From assembly GCA_949287685.1 (NCBI GenBank), contig CASEHF010000005.1, positions 1 through 57,967 on the forward strand: a DNA stretch of 57,967 nt, given 5' to 3'. The stretch is from an uncultured Christensenella sp. (lineage in GTDB: Bacteria > Bacillota > Clostridia > Christensenellales > UBA1242). The notes under the pieces were generated by a model. It had not been told where the DNA came from. It saw only the letters and a list, made by a program, of their open reading frames with translations, and searched no databases. The position numbers and the translations under genes were made by a program. Each line of letters starts with the position of its first letter. The first letter of the stretch is position 1. Shown here one piece after another: positions 8,270-16,510 of this stretch.

Positions 8270-8331
8270 CGAAAAATTTTAGTAAGAATTAGGTGTAATC
8301 AATAATATTTAATTAAATTTAGGAGGAAGTT

Positions 8332-9450
8332 ATGAAAATAGAAAATTTAGGGGAATACGAGGGGGAGATTTTAAATTTAGATAGTAAAATTTTACCTCAC
8401 GGGATTGGGAAATTAGTGACAAATGATGGGGCGATTTTAGAGGGAAAGTTTTACGAAGGCAAACTAAATGGCAATGGCAAAATCACTTACACCGATGGTA
8501 GTAGTTTTGAGGGTAATTTTAGAATAGGTAAATTAAATGGATACGGTACCCAAGTTTATTCTAACGGAAATATCTATAAAGGAAATTTTGTAGATAATAT
8601 AAAAGTCGGTATGGGTCGACTTTACTTTAAACGCGGTAGATATAAGTATATTGAGTGTGTATGGAAAGATGATGAAATGTTTGCTGATTTTATTATTGGA
8701 CTAAAAAATGGTACACAGAGAAGGGCGAAGATTGTTAATTCTAAAATTCATTTAATCAAACCTAATAAAAAATATTTGATAAATGTTGATGGCGTTAAAC
8801 CGTTTTCAGTATACGATATTTATCACGAAAGTGAGTATTTTAGTTTTAATACAACAAATTGGGATAGCGATGAAAAGTATTTGTATAATAAGTTTTTAGT
8901 AACTGAACTTGAAGTAGCAGACCTAAACCATAATGTTTTTCGGGCTAATCCCGTACATGATAATTTAGACTTTCTTGTTTTGCCTAATAATAGTGATTTA
9001 TACAAAGATTATAGGGCAGAATTTTTTGGCAAAGTTATGAGCAAGGTTTTCGATTTTATTAGAGGGAAAACAGAATTAGCAGGTGTTATCATAAAAGAAA
9101 TACTAAGTAATTTTGATACAAATAAGATTTGTCAGCGAATAAAGAAGTACAAGGATAGGTGGCTGAGGCGAAAAGAGGATTTTTCATTAGTAATAGGGTA
9201 TGAAAATGTAAATTCTATTTTAAATGACCTAAATGCAGATAATCTTGAGAATAACGAATTTATCTTATCTTTACCTCAAAAGACCGCCGAACTTTTAGAC
9301 ACCGTGAGTGATGATACATTAAGGAAAAATATTAATATAAAAATTGAAATAGATGCGGAAAATCAGCAGGCAAGTTTATTTGTATATGATGAAATGGGAT
9401 TCATTGAATTTACTATAAATATTGATATAAGAGACATTTTGAAAAAATAA
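8332..9450 (+). CDS. MORN-repeat protein with an unknown C-terminal domain
   Basis: 372 residues. The N-terminal ~115 residues contain about four MORN repeats (for example 'EGKFYEGKLNGNGKITY', 'EGNFRIGKLNGYGTQVY', 'YKGNFVDNIKVGMGRLYF'), a beta-hairpin module used in protein or lipid contact. Residues ~120-372 are not recognised; they are mixed alpha/beta with no membrane segment. Perfect AGGAGG at 8322-8327. It sits between yraN and rplS, an unusual guest in a ribosomal cluster, and its base use is more AT-rich than the neighbours. Function unknown; it may have been inserted into this locus. Confidence 0.75.
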   Translation: MKIENLGEYEGEILNLDSKILPHGIGKLVTNDGAILEGKFYEGKLNGNGKITYTDGSSFEGNFRIGKLNGYGTQVYSNGNIYKGNFVDNIKVGMGRLYFKRGRYKYIECVWKDDEMFADFIIGLKNGTQRRAKIVNSKIHLIKPNKKYLINVDGVKPFSVYDIYHESEYFSFNTTNWDSDEKYLYNKFLVTELEVADLNHNVFRANPVHDNLDFLVLPNNSDLYKDYRAEFFGKVMSKVFDFIRGKTELAGVIIKEILSNFDTNKICQRIKKYKDRWLRRKEDFSLVIGYENVNSILNDLNADNLENNEFILSLPQKTAELLDTVSDDTLRKNINIKIEIDAENQQASLFVYDEMGFIEFTINIDIRDILKK

Positions 9451-9495
9451 ATTCTAAAAAAGGGAAATTTTTTTAAACTTTTTAGCAATTTTGTA

Positions 9496-9524
9496 TTGCA
9501 AAACATAAAAAATTATGTTATTAT
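9496..9524 (+). promoter_or_regulatory. Promoter of rplS
   Basis: TTGCAA (9496-9501), 17-nt spacer, TATTAT (9519-9524). rplS is therefore transcribed separately from the MORN gene. Confidence 0.7.
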
Positions 9525-9530
9525 ATCAGT

Positions 9531-9598
9531 ATGACTTCGGGCGGTCCGCTGTGGTGTGACTACACTATATGAACACTCGGATTAATCTTGTAAGGAGG
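9531..9598 (+). promoter_or_regulatory. Structured 5' leader of rplS, candidate L19 leader
   Basis: About 75 nt of GC-richer untranslated leader between an AT-rich promoter and AAGGAGG (9592-9598). TGTGG and CTACA (around 9550-9565) can form a stem, and the segment GGTCCGCTG is notable. Firmicutes rplS genes carry an autoregulatory L19 leader (Rfam L19_leader); position and size fit, but I could not confirm the consensus by eye. Confidence 0.4.
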
Positions 9599-9607
9599 TA
9601 TTAAGTC

Positions 9608-9949
9608 ATGAACATTATCGCGACACTTGAAAAAGAAGGCTTGAAAGAAAAAGTCAATGACTTCAACATCGGTGACACTGTTAGAGTGTATGTAAAAGTT
9701 GTTGAGGGTGACAAAGAGCGTATTCAGGCTTACGAAGGTGTAGTAATCGCACGCAAGAACGGTAGCATTCGCGAGACTTTCACCGTGCGCCGCATCAGTT
9801 TTGGCGTAGGTGTTGAGAGGACTTTCCCAGTACACTCTCCTCGTATTGACCGTATTGAGGTTGTTCGCAAGGGTAAGGTGCGCAGAGCAAAACTTTACTA
9901 TGTACGCAAACTCAGTGGTAAGCGCGCTAAGATTAAAGCCAGCATCTAA
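9608..9949 (+). CDS. rplS: 50S ribosomal protein L19
   Basis: 113 residues, full length. Signature segments are '[20 protein letters not shown]', '[14 protein letters not shown]', and '[18 protein letters not shown]' with '[10 protein letters not shown]'. L19 sits at the 30S-50S interface. AAGGAGG lies nine bases upstream. The last codons of the gene are the first unit of a degenerate tandem repeat that continues downstream (9935-10050). Confidence 0.97.
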   Translation: MNIIATLEKEGLKEKVNDFNIGDTVRVYVKVVEGDKERIQAYEGVVIARKNGSIRETFTVRRISFGVGVERTFPVHSPRIDRIEVVRKGKVRRAKLYYVRKLSGKRAKIKASI

Positions 9950-10050
9950 TTTCTATGAAGCTAGCATTTAGTTTTACTACAAAGACAACATTTAATATCT
10001 ATAAAGCCAGTTTTTGGTTTTTCGATAAAGCTAGCATTTATTTTTTCTAT
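9935..10050 (+). repeat. Degenerate tandem repeat of the rplS 3' end (five units)
   Basis: Five units of 22-24 nt at 9935-9956, 9957-9980, 9981-10002, 10003-10026 and 10027-10050. Units begin AAAGC[CT]AGCATTTA-like and end TTTCTAT-like. The first unit is the rplS 3' end (codons K-A-S-I-stop) and the others are decayed copies outside the gene. Confidence 0.75.
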
Positions 10051-10058
10051 AATATATC

Positions 10059-10094
10059 AAAAAGAACCGATTCCGCGGTTCTTTTTGTTTTTTT
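10059..10094 (+). terminator. Terminator of rplS
   Basis: Perfect 11-bp stem AAAAAGAACCG (10059-10069) / CGGTTCTTTTT (10076-10086), loop ATTCCG, followed by a T-rich tail to 10094. Confidence 0.92.
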
Positions 10095-10103
10095 GTAAAG
10101 TTG

Positions 10104-10555
10104 GCATCCTGAGTGCCGACCCGCGGTGTGTAGCCGGTGCGTGGGCGCACTCCCGATATAATTTTCAAGCGGAATAGATTCTTCATCAAAGGGCTTGCGC
10201 GGGGAGCGTTCAGAATGACAGTACTTTAATTAGTATTAAAAATATGAACGACTACTCGCTCTAAATCAAACTTGTGAAGTGTGTTCGGTTGTTATCCGTG
10301 ATAATTAAAATTGGGTCGTTCTGAGTGTCGACCCAAAAAGTGTAGTTAGTTGTGTGCTCTGCTATAATAAAAATCTGTCATCCTGAGTGCCGACCCGCGT
10401 AGCCTTCAGACGAAGGATCTATTCCGCTTTAAAACACTCCAAACAAATTGCAAACATCATACAAAGCGAATACCCTTATTTACATTATACCGGGAGTGCG
10501 CCTTCGCACTGCGCCCACGCACCGCATCTATTCCTCTTAAAACCAAAATAAAGCA
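10104..10555. repeat. Intergenic repeat cluster 2
   Basis: Partial module A at 10104-10135, module C hairpin at about 10136-10160, reverse module A at 10171-10218, partial A at 10316-10335, full forward module A at 10378-10425, and forward module C at 10426-10530 ending in nested hairpins of the AGTGCG-loop-CGCACT type. No gene in this stretch. Confidence 0.78.
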
Positions 10556-10644
10556 ATCTACACCTCTTTTCCCAGTATTTTACACTATAAATTTTATAAA
10601 AACTTTTCGAAAAATTTGCTAAAAACCCCTATTATTGATAAAAT

Positions 10645-10663
10645 AATATAGATTATCTATATT
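10645..10663. promoter_or_regulatory. Palindrome upstream of the broken surface gene
   Basis: AATATAGAT (10645-10653), one central base, ATCTATATT (10655-10663): a perfect 9-bp dyad, operator-like. A looser hairpin TTAAGTT/AACTTAA lies at 10682-10708. The rest of 10560-10887 is AT-rich untranslated sequence with no clear promoter. Confidence 0.45.
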
Positions 10664-10887
10664 CTAGTTTGTAATTTTCTGTTAAGTTGCTTTTCGCGAC
10701 AAACTTAAGATTCGATAGGTTTTGTTTTAAAAAAACAACTAAAACAGTGACCAAATTAAAGTAAATCTTAAAAACAGTCCTCAAAAATCGAATATTTTTG
10801 GAGTTGCAAAACGAGATTTAGTAATTATGCATTATTCTTTTTAAATAGCGCAAAATATATTTAAGTATATAAAGGGGCGATGTTAGT

Positions 10888-13180
10888 ATGAAATTATCAA
10901 AGGTAAAAGTCGGCTTGGTGACAGTAATTACTAGCATATTTTGCCTAGCCGTACTTTTGACCGCTTTTTTGTTTATACCGAAAATGCCTGTAGATGCGTT
11001 TACGAGCGATAGTAATGTCACTTCAAACGCAGTCGTGGTCGGCGATATTTGGAATAGCAGCACAAAGACCTTTAACCGCGACACTTTAGGCACATTGCTA
11101 AAGTACATCTCTAGTGATGGTTCAATAAACAGTGTTAACACCAACGAGCAGACTGCCCAAGACATCCGCGGCTACACTTACGGCGGAAAGGCTAGCGGCA
11201 AGTCTGTAGTCGTGACTATAGGTAACTACAAGTGGCAAGTAGTATATCTAACTCGTAAAAACAACACCAGTGGCGACCGTATAGCCACACTTTTAATGAC
11301 CAATAACGATGGCACTGCTAGATATGGTAATAGTTCATATTATGGTGGTAATAGTTTTACTAGCGGTTTTCCTACCAGTATGTATGGTACTAGCCACATT
11401 CGTGCGGTTACTCTAAACAATGGAGGTCGATACATCAATATTACTAGCTACTCTAATCCTAGTACTACGACCACTGCTAGCAAGTCCTCATCACACAAAT
11501 ATGCATTATACACTGTAGCGGACAAAGGGCTAACACAATACCTAGTACAACCACAAGAAGTATGGTATCAAACCGAAGCTCAATTAACTGGTAGTAACAA
11601 CCCAGCAAACTACACCCTAAACAACGAGTCACTTTCTACGACTATAAACACAGGTTGGTATAACAATAGTGCCTCAAGTTATTCATACCAAGGCAAAGAC
11701 TACTATACCGAGTGGGGTGATGACTATTTATGGTGACTATTTATGGCTACCCAGCATATCAGAGGCAGGCAGAGGTGACTCAGAGTTGGGTATCTGGAAG
11801 TTATCCACAACAGAGCGAGCAGCATCTAACAATTGGTGGTCCCGTTCCGGTCGCTACAATTATTCGTACGATGTTTACTACCTGAATTCTAGCGGTTCCG
11901 GCGCTTCTAACACCTATGTGAACAATAGCTACGGCATCCGCCCCGCGATTCACTTAAATCTTGATAAGGCTGCACAAAGTGTGGCATATTCAATTAATGC
12001 AACAACGAATGCAAACAGTATTGTAGATAAAAATTCATTAAAATATGACTTAAATTCAAATGCCGAAGTTACCTTTACATTTACCGCAAATCCCAATTAT
12101 ATCATAAATCAAATAAGGCTCGGTTCGACCACGGTTAGTAGTATCCCTACCACAACCCCTAGTAGTTTTACTAACACAGGTGCTTTTCAATACAAGGTGT
12201 ACAGAGTAAACAATAGTAATAGCGTAAATGTAATATTAAAGTCGTTAACTAATAACCTAAATATTTCGTGTGGTACACAACAATATATAGTGGCAACTAC
12301 CGAAAATGCAGCGGTAACCATAAATAGTTATAGCCGAGCGAACTATTTTTCCACCACCGCTACAATCACAGTACAGCAAAACACAGCATACACGCAGCGC
12401 TTTAGGCTACCCAGCCGAAATTGGATAGATATCAGTTCCACCGCCTCGGGCGATGGTTATATCGGTGATATTTATTATAATTTCACCAAGGAAAACAACA
12501 TAATCACGGTGTATTTCGAAAACCTCACCGTAGGCTCTGTATTTGAGGTGATTTTTGGAGGTGAGGAAAAGCCGCTCTCATATACCGCAACAGGCGGCAC
12601 GGCAACCTTTGAGGAGTTTATCGATGATGAGGGATACACGAATGTAATCGTGCGCCCCGCGGCAGGGTATTATGTAAACACGATTACGGTCGACAATGTC
12701 GCCTTTAGTGTCGAGTACTATCGCGCAGAAATTATGGGGGCTGGGAATGCTCGCGTTATCGGCTACACCGTAAAGGACACAAACAATGTCCTCGACCTGT
12801 GGCTCGTGGGGCAGTATGATAACTCAAGTATTGTCTTTAACCTTTCTACGACTCGCCCTACTTACAAGGTCCCTGCGACTGGTGGCGCCGTGACTGGTAC
12901 AGTGGTGACCGCGAGCGCTGGGGGTGAGGCACGCATCGTGGGCTTTGACTCTAGCGAAACTGCCGACACCGACACTCTTACCTTTATCGCGGTAAGTTAT
13001 TCGGGTTATGTTTTTTCGGGCTGGGAGGTCGATGGGCAGATACTCTCTGACTATGGGGCGAGCGCCGCGATTCCATATTCGCTAGTCAAGGACAAAGTCG
13101 TGACTGCAGTCTTTACCCCGAAATCAAACACTTCTAACAATGGCGATACTGACAACCCCTGGGGCTCCGACTTCGTTTAA
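10888..13180 (+). pseudogene. Surface protein gene interrupted by a 13-bp tandem duplication
   Basis: Two overlapping frames read as one protein. Frame 1 (10888-11736, 282 aa) starts after AAAGGGG with a signal peptide ('VGLVTVITSIFCLAVLLTAF') and ends '...EWGDDYLW'. Frame 2 resumes 'YLWLPSISEAGRGDSELGIW' and runs to 13180. The junction holds TGACTATTTATGG twice (11720-11732 and 11733-11745). Deleting one copy leaves 2,280 nt = 759 codons plus stop, in frame. The N-terminal half resembles a DUF6273-type domain ('YKWQVVYL', 'WLPSISE', 'GIRPAIHLNL') also present in the 36208-40797 protein. The C-terminal part has an InlB-like repeat ('YSGYVFSGWEVDG'). No C-terminal anchor; predicted secreted. 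It is either recent damage, a reversible switch, or an assembly error. Confidence 0.85.
11720..11745 (+). repeat. Perfect 13-bp tandem duplication causing a frameshift
   Basis: TGACTATTTATGG occurs twice head to tail. The first frame meets TGA at 11734-11736 inside the second copy. Removal of 13 bp joins the two frames exactly. Confidence 0.95.
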
Positions 13181-13246
13181 CCTCTATTGTCATATTAATC
13201 TATCGGGCTGATAGCAGATTTTACATTATATTATTTAATTAAGACT

Positions 13247-13310
13247 ACCATATAGAAAATGCTCTAACGATTATTTGCTGTTAAGAGTGTTTTCTAAATG
13301 GTGGTTTTTT
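13247..13310 (+). terminator. Long terminator after the surface gene
   Basis: Nested stem: ACCAT (13247-13251)/ATGGT (13298-13302), TAGAAAA/TTTTCTA, and CTCT-AAC/GTTAAGAG, loop about 13269-13279, with six T residues at 13305-13310. Confidence 0.8.
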
Positions 13311-13360
13311 AATACGGTTATAATTTATCAAAAGTCCGACATTTTAAAGTCTTGTATAAG

Positions 13361-13389
13361 TTGACAAAATTAATGCACTTTGGTAAACT
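13361..13389 (+). promoter_or_regulatory. Promoter of leuS
   Basis: TTGACA (13361-13366), 17-nt spacer, TAAACT (13384-13389). The leader is only about 25 nt, so there is no T-box element. Confidence 0.75.
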
Positions 13390-13417
13390 ATATTTTATAA
13401 TTTCAAGGAGCAAGATT

Positions 13418-15793
13418 ATGATACCATTTGATTATAAAGCAATTGAGGAAAAGTGGCGCGAGCGCTGGGAAAAAGATGCAGTGTACAAGACTGATATTCG
13501 CGACTTTAATAAACCCAAATTTTATGCGCTGGATATGATTCCATACCCTTCGGGGCAGGGGCTACATATGGGTCACCCTATGGGGTATACTGCAACTGAC
13601 ATCGTGTCCCGTATGAAGCGTATGCAGGGGTACAATGTGCTGCACCCAATAGGCTTTGATAGTTTTGGGCTGCCCGCCGAACAGTTCGCGATTAAGACAG
13701 GGAATCATCCAGGTGATTTCACCGACAAAAACATTGCGACATTTACGAGACAACTAAAGGCTATGGGCTTTAGTTACGACTGGTCAAAGGAGATTTGTAC
13801 GCATAGACCCGAGTACTACAAGTGGACTCAATGGATATTTGAAAGTTTGTACAAGGATGGCTATGCCAAGCATCAACCTACTTATGTAAACTGGTGCGAG
13901 GGGCTGGATACCGTGCTTGCTGATGATGAAATAGTCGATGGCAAGAGCGAGCGCGGCGGTTTCCCCGTTGAAAAGCGATTAATGAAGCAGTGGACACTCA
14001 ATATCCCCGCATATGCGGAGAAACTACTCGCTGGGCTCGAGACTCTACCTAATTGGCCCAACTCTACAAAAGAGGGACAGCGCAACTGGATAGGGCGTAG
14101 TGAGGGTGCCGAGGTCGAGTTCAAGGTCGCTGATACCGACTATAGTTTTCGAGTGTTTACGACTAGGGCGGACACCTTGTTCGGGGTGACATATTGCGTG
14201 CTTTGTCCCGAGCACGATTTAATCAGTAGAATCACTACTCTAGACCAGCGTGCCGAGGTCGAGGGCTACATTCAAGCTTGCGCCAGCAAGACCGATATCG
14301 AGCGTACGGATATGAATATCGAGAAAACGGGCGTGTTTACGGGCGCGTATGCTATTAACCCCGTGAATAACGAGCGCGTGCCGATTTGGGTAGGCGATTA
14401 TGTACTAACATATGGTACGGGCGCTGTAATGGCGGTGCCAGCACACGATCAGCGCGATTTCCTCTTTAGCAAGGCACATAATTTGCCCATAAAGCGCGTA
14501 ATCGAGGGCGGTGACCTTGAGATTGAGGCGTATGTCGGCGATGGCGTGCATATAAACTCGGATTTGCTAAACGGACTAAACAACGATGAGGCAAAGAGCA
14601 AAATTATCAGTTGGCTCGAGGAAAAGGGCTTGGGTACTAGAAAGATTAATTACAAACTCCGCGAGTGGACATTCTCACGCCAGAGATACTGGGGAGAGCC
14701 AATTCCTGTAGTGTATCTCGAGGATGGCACTACCGTTTTAGATGAGAACCTCCCGCTAGTTCTCCCTGAAATGACCGATTACAAGGCAAAGCACGGCAAA
14801 CCTCCTCTAGACAACGCGACCGAGTGGAAGCAAGTTACTATTAATGGTAAAAAGGGCGAGCGTGAGACTTGTACAATGCCGGGGGCTGCGGCTACCAGTT
14901 GGTACTTTCTCCGCTTTATCGACCCGCACAATGATAGCGAAATTGCCGACAAGGAGTTACTTAAACACTGGATGCCAGTTGATTTGTATGTCGGCGGTGC
15001 TGAGCATACAGTAGGACATCTATTATACTCGCGTTTTTGGAACAATTATCTATACGACAAGGGCTTGAGCCCCGTACGCGAGCCGTTTGATAAACTCGTA
15101 CACCCAGGTATGCTCCTAGGTGAAAACGGCGAGAAAATGAGTAAAAGCAAGGGCAATGTAATTAACCCCGATGACATTATTCGCGACTATGGCGCCGATG
15201 TGCTGCGAGTTTACGAGATGTTTATGGGGCCCATTACCGATGCCAAGCCGTGGAATACACAAAATATCGAGGGTGCAAAGCGTTTTGTGCAAAAGGTGTG
15301 GTCGATATTTATAAACGAGGATAAAATAAAGGATGCGGAGAATAAAAATCTCGAGAAACTATACCACAAGACCGTAAAGAAAGTGACCGAGGACTACGAG
15401 AATATGAGCTTTAACACTGCAATCAGTCAAATGATGATATTTATAAACGCGGTGCAGAAAGAGAGCGTTTTCCCGCGCGAGTACGCTAGCGGCTTTATTA
15501 GATTACTAAACCCAGTGGCGCCCTTTATTACCGAGGAGATTTGGGAGAGAGTGTTTGATAAAAACAGTCTAATCGATTACCAGCCGTGGCCTAAATTTAA
15601 TGCGAGTGTTGTCGCTGATGATGAAATCGAAATCCCAGTGCAAATCAACGGAAAAGTTAAGGCGAGGATAAAAATTACAGTCGACCAGGATGAGGCTAGT
15701 GTCTTGGCACTCGCAAAAGAGGCTGTTAAACTCAGTAGCCCCGACAAAGAAATCTATGTTAAAAATAAAATCATAAACCTTATAAAGAAGTAA
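13418..15793 (+). CDS. leuS: Leucyl-tRNA synthetase
   Basis: 791 residues, a complete class I LeuRS. The HIGH motif is HMGH (50-53) in 'PYPSGQGLHMGHPMGYTATD'; KMSKS is at 573-577 ('GENGEKMSKSKGNV'). The CP1 editing domain is present, with 'GTGAVMAVPAHDQRDFLF' near residue 340. The C-terminal anticodon-binding part ends 'EIPVQINGKVKARIKI...KIINLI', the usual terminus. The ATG at 13418 is chosen over an upstream TTG because AAGGAG (13405-13410) precedes it and family members begin here. A second, partial and unrelated-lineage leuS lies at the contig end (57105-57869). Confidence 0.97.
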   Translation: MIPFDYKAIEEKWRERWEKDAVYKTDIRDFNKPKFYALDMIPYPSGQGLHMGHPMGYTATDIVSRMKRMQGYNVLHPIGFDSFGLPAEQFAIKTGNHPGDFTDKNIATFTRQLKAMGFSYDWSKEICTHRPEYYKWTQWIFESLYKDGYAKHQPTYVNWCEGLDTVLADDEIVDGKSERGGFPVEKRLMKQWTLNIPAYAEKLLAGLETLPNWPNSTKEGQRNWIGRSEGAEVEFKVADTDYSFRVFTTRADTLFGVTYCVLCPEHDLISRITTLDQRAEVEGYIQACASKTDIERTDMNIEKTGVFTGAYAINPVNNERVPIWVGDYVLTYGTGAVMAVPAHDQRDFLFSKAHNLPIKRVIEGGDLEIEAYVGDGVHINSDLLNGLNNDEAKSKIISWLEEKGLGTRKINYKLREWTFSRQRYWGEPIPVVYLEDGTTVLDENLPLVLPEMTDYKAKHGKPPLDNATEWKQVTINGKKGERETCTMPGAAATSWYFLRFIDPHNDSEIADKELLKHWMPVDLYVGGAEHTVGHLLYSRFWNNYLYDKGLSPVREPFDKLVHPGMLLGENGEKMSKSKGNVINPDDIIRDYGADVLRVYEMFMGPITDAKPWNTQNIEGAKRFVQKVWSIFINEDKIKDAENKNLEKLYHKTVKKVTEDYENMSFNTAISQMMIFINAVQKESVFPREYASGFIRLLNPVAPFITEEIWERVFDKNSLIDYQPWPKFNASVVADDEIEIPVQINGKVKARIKITVDQDEASVLALAKEAVKLSSPDKEIYVKNKIINLIKK

Positions 15794-15802
15794 AATCTAA
15801 TC

Positions 15803-15850
15803 AGTCATAGAAAGTAAGTTAAATTATATTTAAATTTCTGTGACTTTTTT
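15803..15850 (+). terminator. Terminator of leuS
   Basis: AGTCATAGAAA (15803-15813) pairs with TTTCTGTGACT (15835-15845) with one G-T pair, then a T6 tract. Confidence 0.8.
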
Positions 15851-16040
15851 GTTTATTTTGTCGAGTATGTGGTAATAAATATTTATATTTTGTTAATATA
15901 GTTTTAAAAATGCCGAAAAATATTCAATAGTTAGAAAAAGCCACGAATAAAAACTGCCTTTGTCGAATTGCTAATTTTCGCTAAAAATACTTTGATTTTT
16001 TGATTATTTTATTATAAACTGCAGTCAGGAGGTATTGATT

Positions 16041-16436
16041 ATGTCAAAATCAGTCAGCATTAAAATGTACGCAAAACGCGCAAAGCACCGCATGACTAGC
16101 GGGTATTGGGATAAAGTAAGGCGGGAGAGGGATGAATACATACAAAATAACCCTGCCGAGGATGCACACAAGATAATCGAACTTTATGCTCGTAGACTGA
16201 TGCGTGAAATCTATGCTGATGAGAGTGACAACAAGGACAACGAGATTTACTTGAAAGTGGTCAAACTGCTGCAGAGTAATACTTTTACATCCAATCCAAT
16301 CGGACAGTTAATCGACCACAACGAGTACGACAGGTTAGATAGACAAGGACAGCAGAACTACATAATAAAACTAACCGACAAGTATAACGAAATGCGCGAA
16401 AGATACGAGCGGGAAAAACATTATCGTTCATTGTAA
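16041..16436 (+). CDS. Conserved-looking hypothetical protein
   Basis: 131 residues, not recognised. Highly charged, rich in Arg, Lys, Glu, Tyr and Asn, with no signal peptide or membrane segment; mostly helical in appearance, with a basic start ('MSKSVSIKMYAKRAKHRM') and a long charged C-terminal helix ('KYNEMRERYEREKHYR'). The composition suggests a cytoplasmic nucleic-acid or ribosome-associated protein, but that is a guess. CAGGAGGT at 16026-16033 fixes the start at 16041. It is monocistronic, closed by a strong terminator. Confidence 0.75.
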   Translation: MSKSVSIKMYAKRAKHRMTSGYWDKVRRERDEYIQNNPAEDAHKIIELYARRLMREIYADESDNKDNEIYLKVVKLLQSNTFTSNPIGQLIDHNEYDRLDRQGQQNYIIKLTDKYNEMRERYEREKHYRSL

Positions 16437-16442
16437 CTTTTT

Positions 16443-16477
16443 AAAGCCGTTTTTGGTTGCCAAAAACGGCTTTTTTT
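16443..16477 (+). terminator. Strong terminator upstream of pcrA
   Basis: Perfect 14-bp stem AAAGCCGTTTTTGG (16443-16456) / CCAAAAACGGCTTT (16460-16473), loop TTG, T-tract to 16477. The loop and the start of the 3' arm supply the pcrA -35 box. Confidence 0.95.
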
Positions 16478-16485
16478 GTTATAAT
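16457..16485 (+). promoter_or_regulatory. pcrA promoter overlapping the terminator
   Basis: TTGCCA (16457-16462, in the terminator loop and 3' arm), 17-nt spacer, TATAAT (16480-16485, just after the T-tract). Confidence 0.75.
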
Positions 16486-16510
16486 TTTTTACATTATCAA
16501 AGGAGAAATT

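Noticed and set aside
13310..13418. Possible T-box leader for leuS
   Set aside because: The promoter -10 ends at 13389, leaving only ~25 nt of leader, too short for a T-box.
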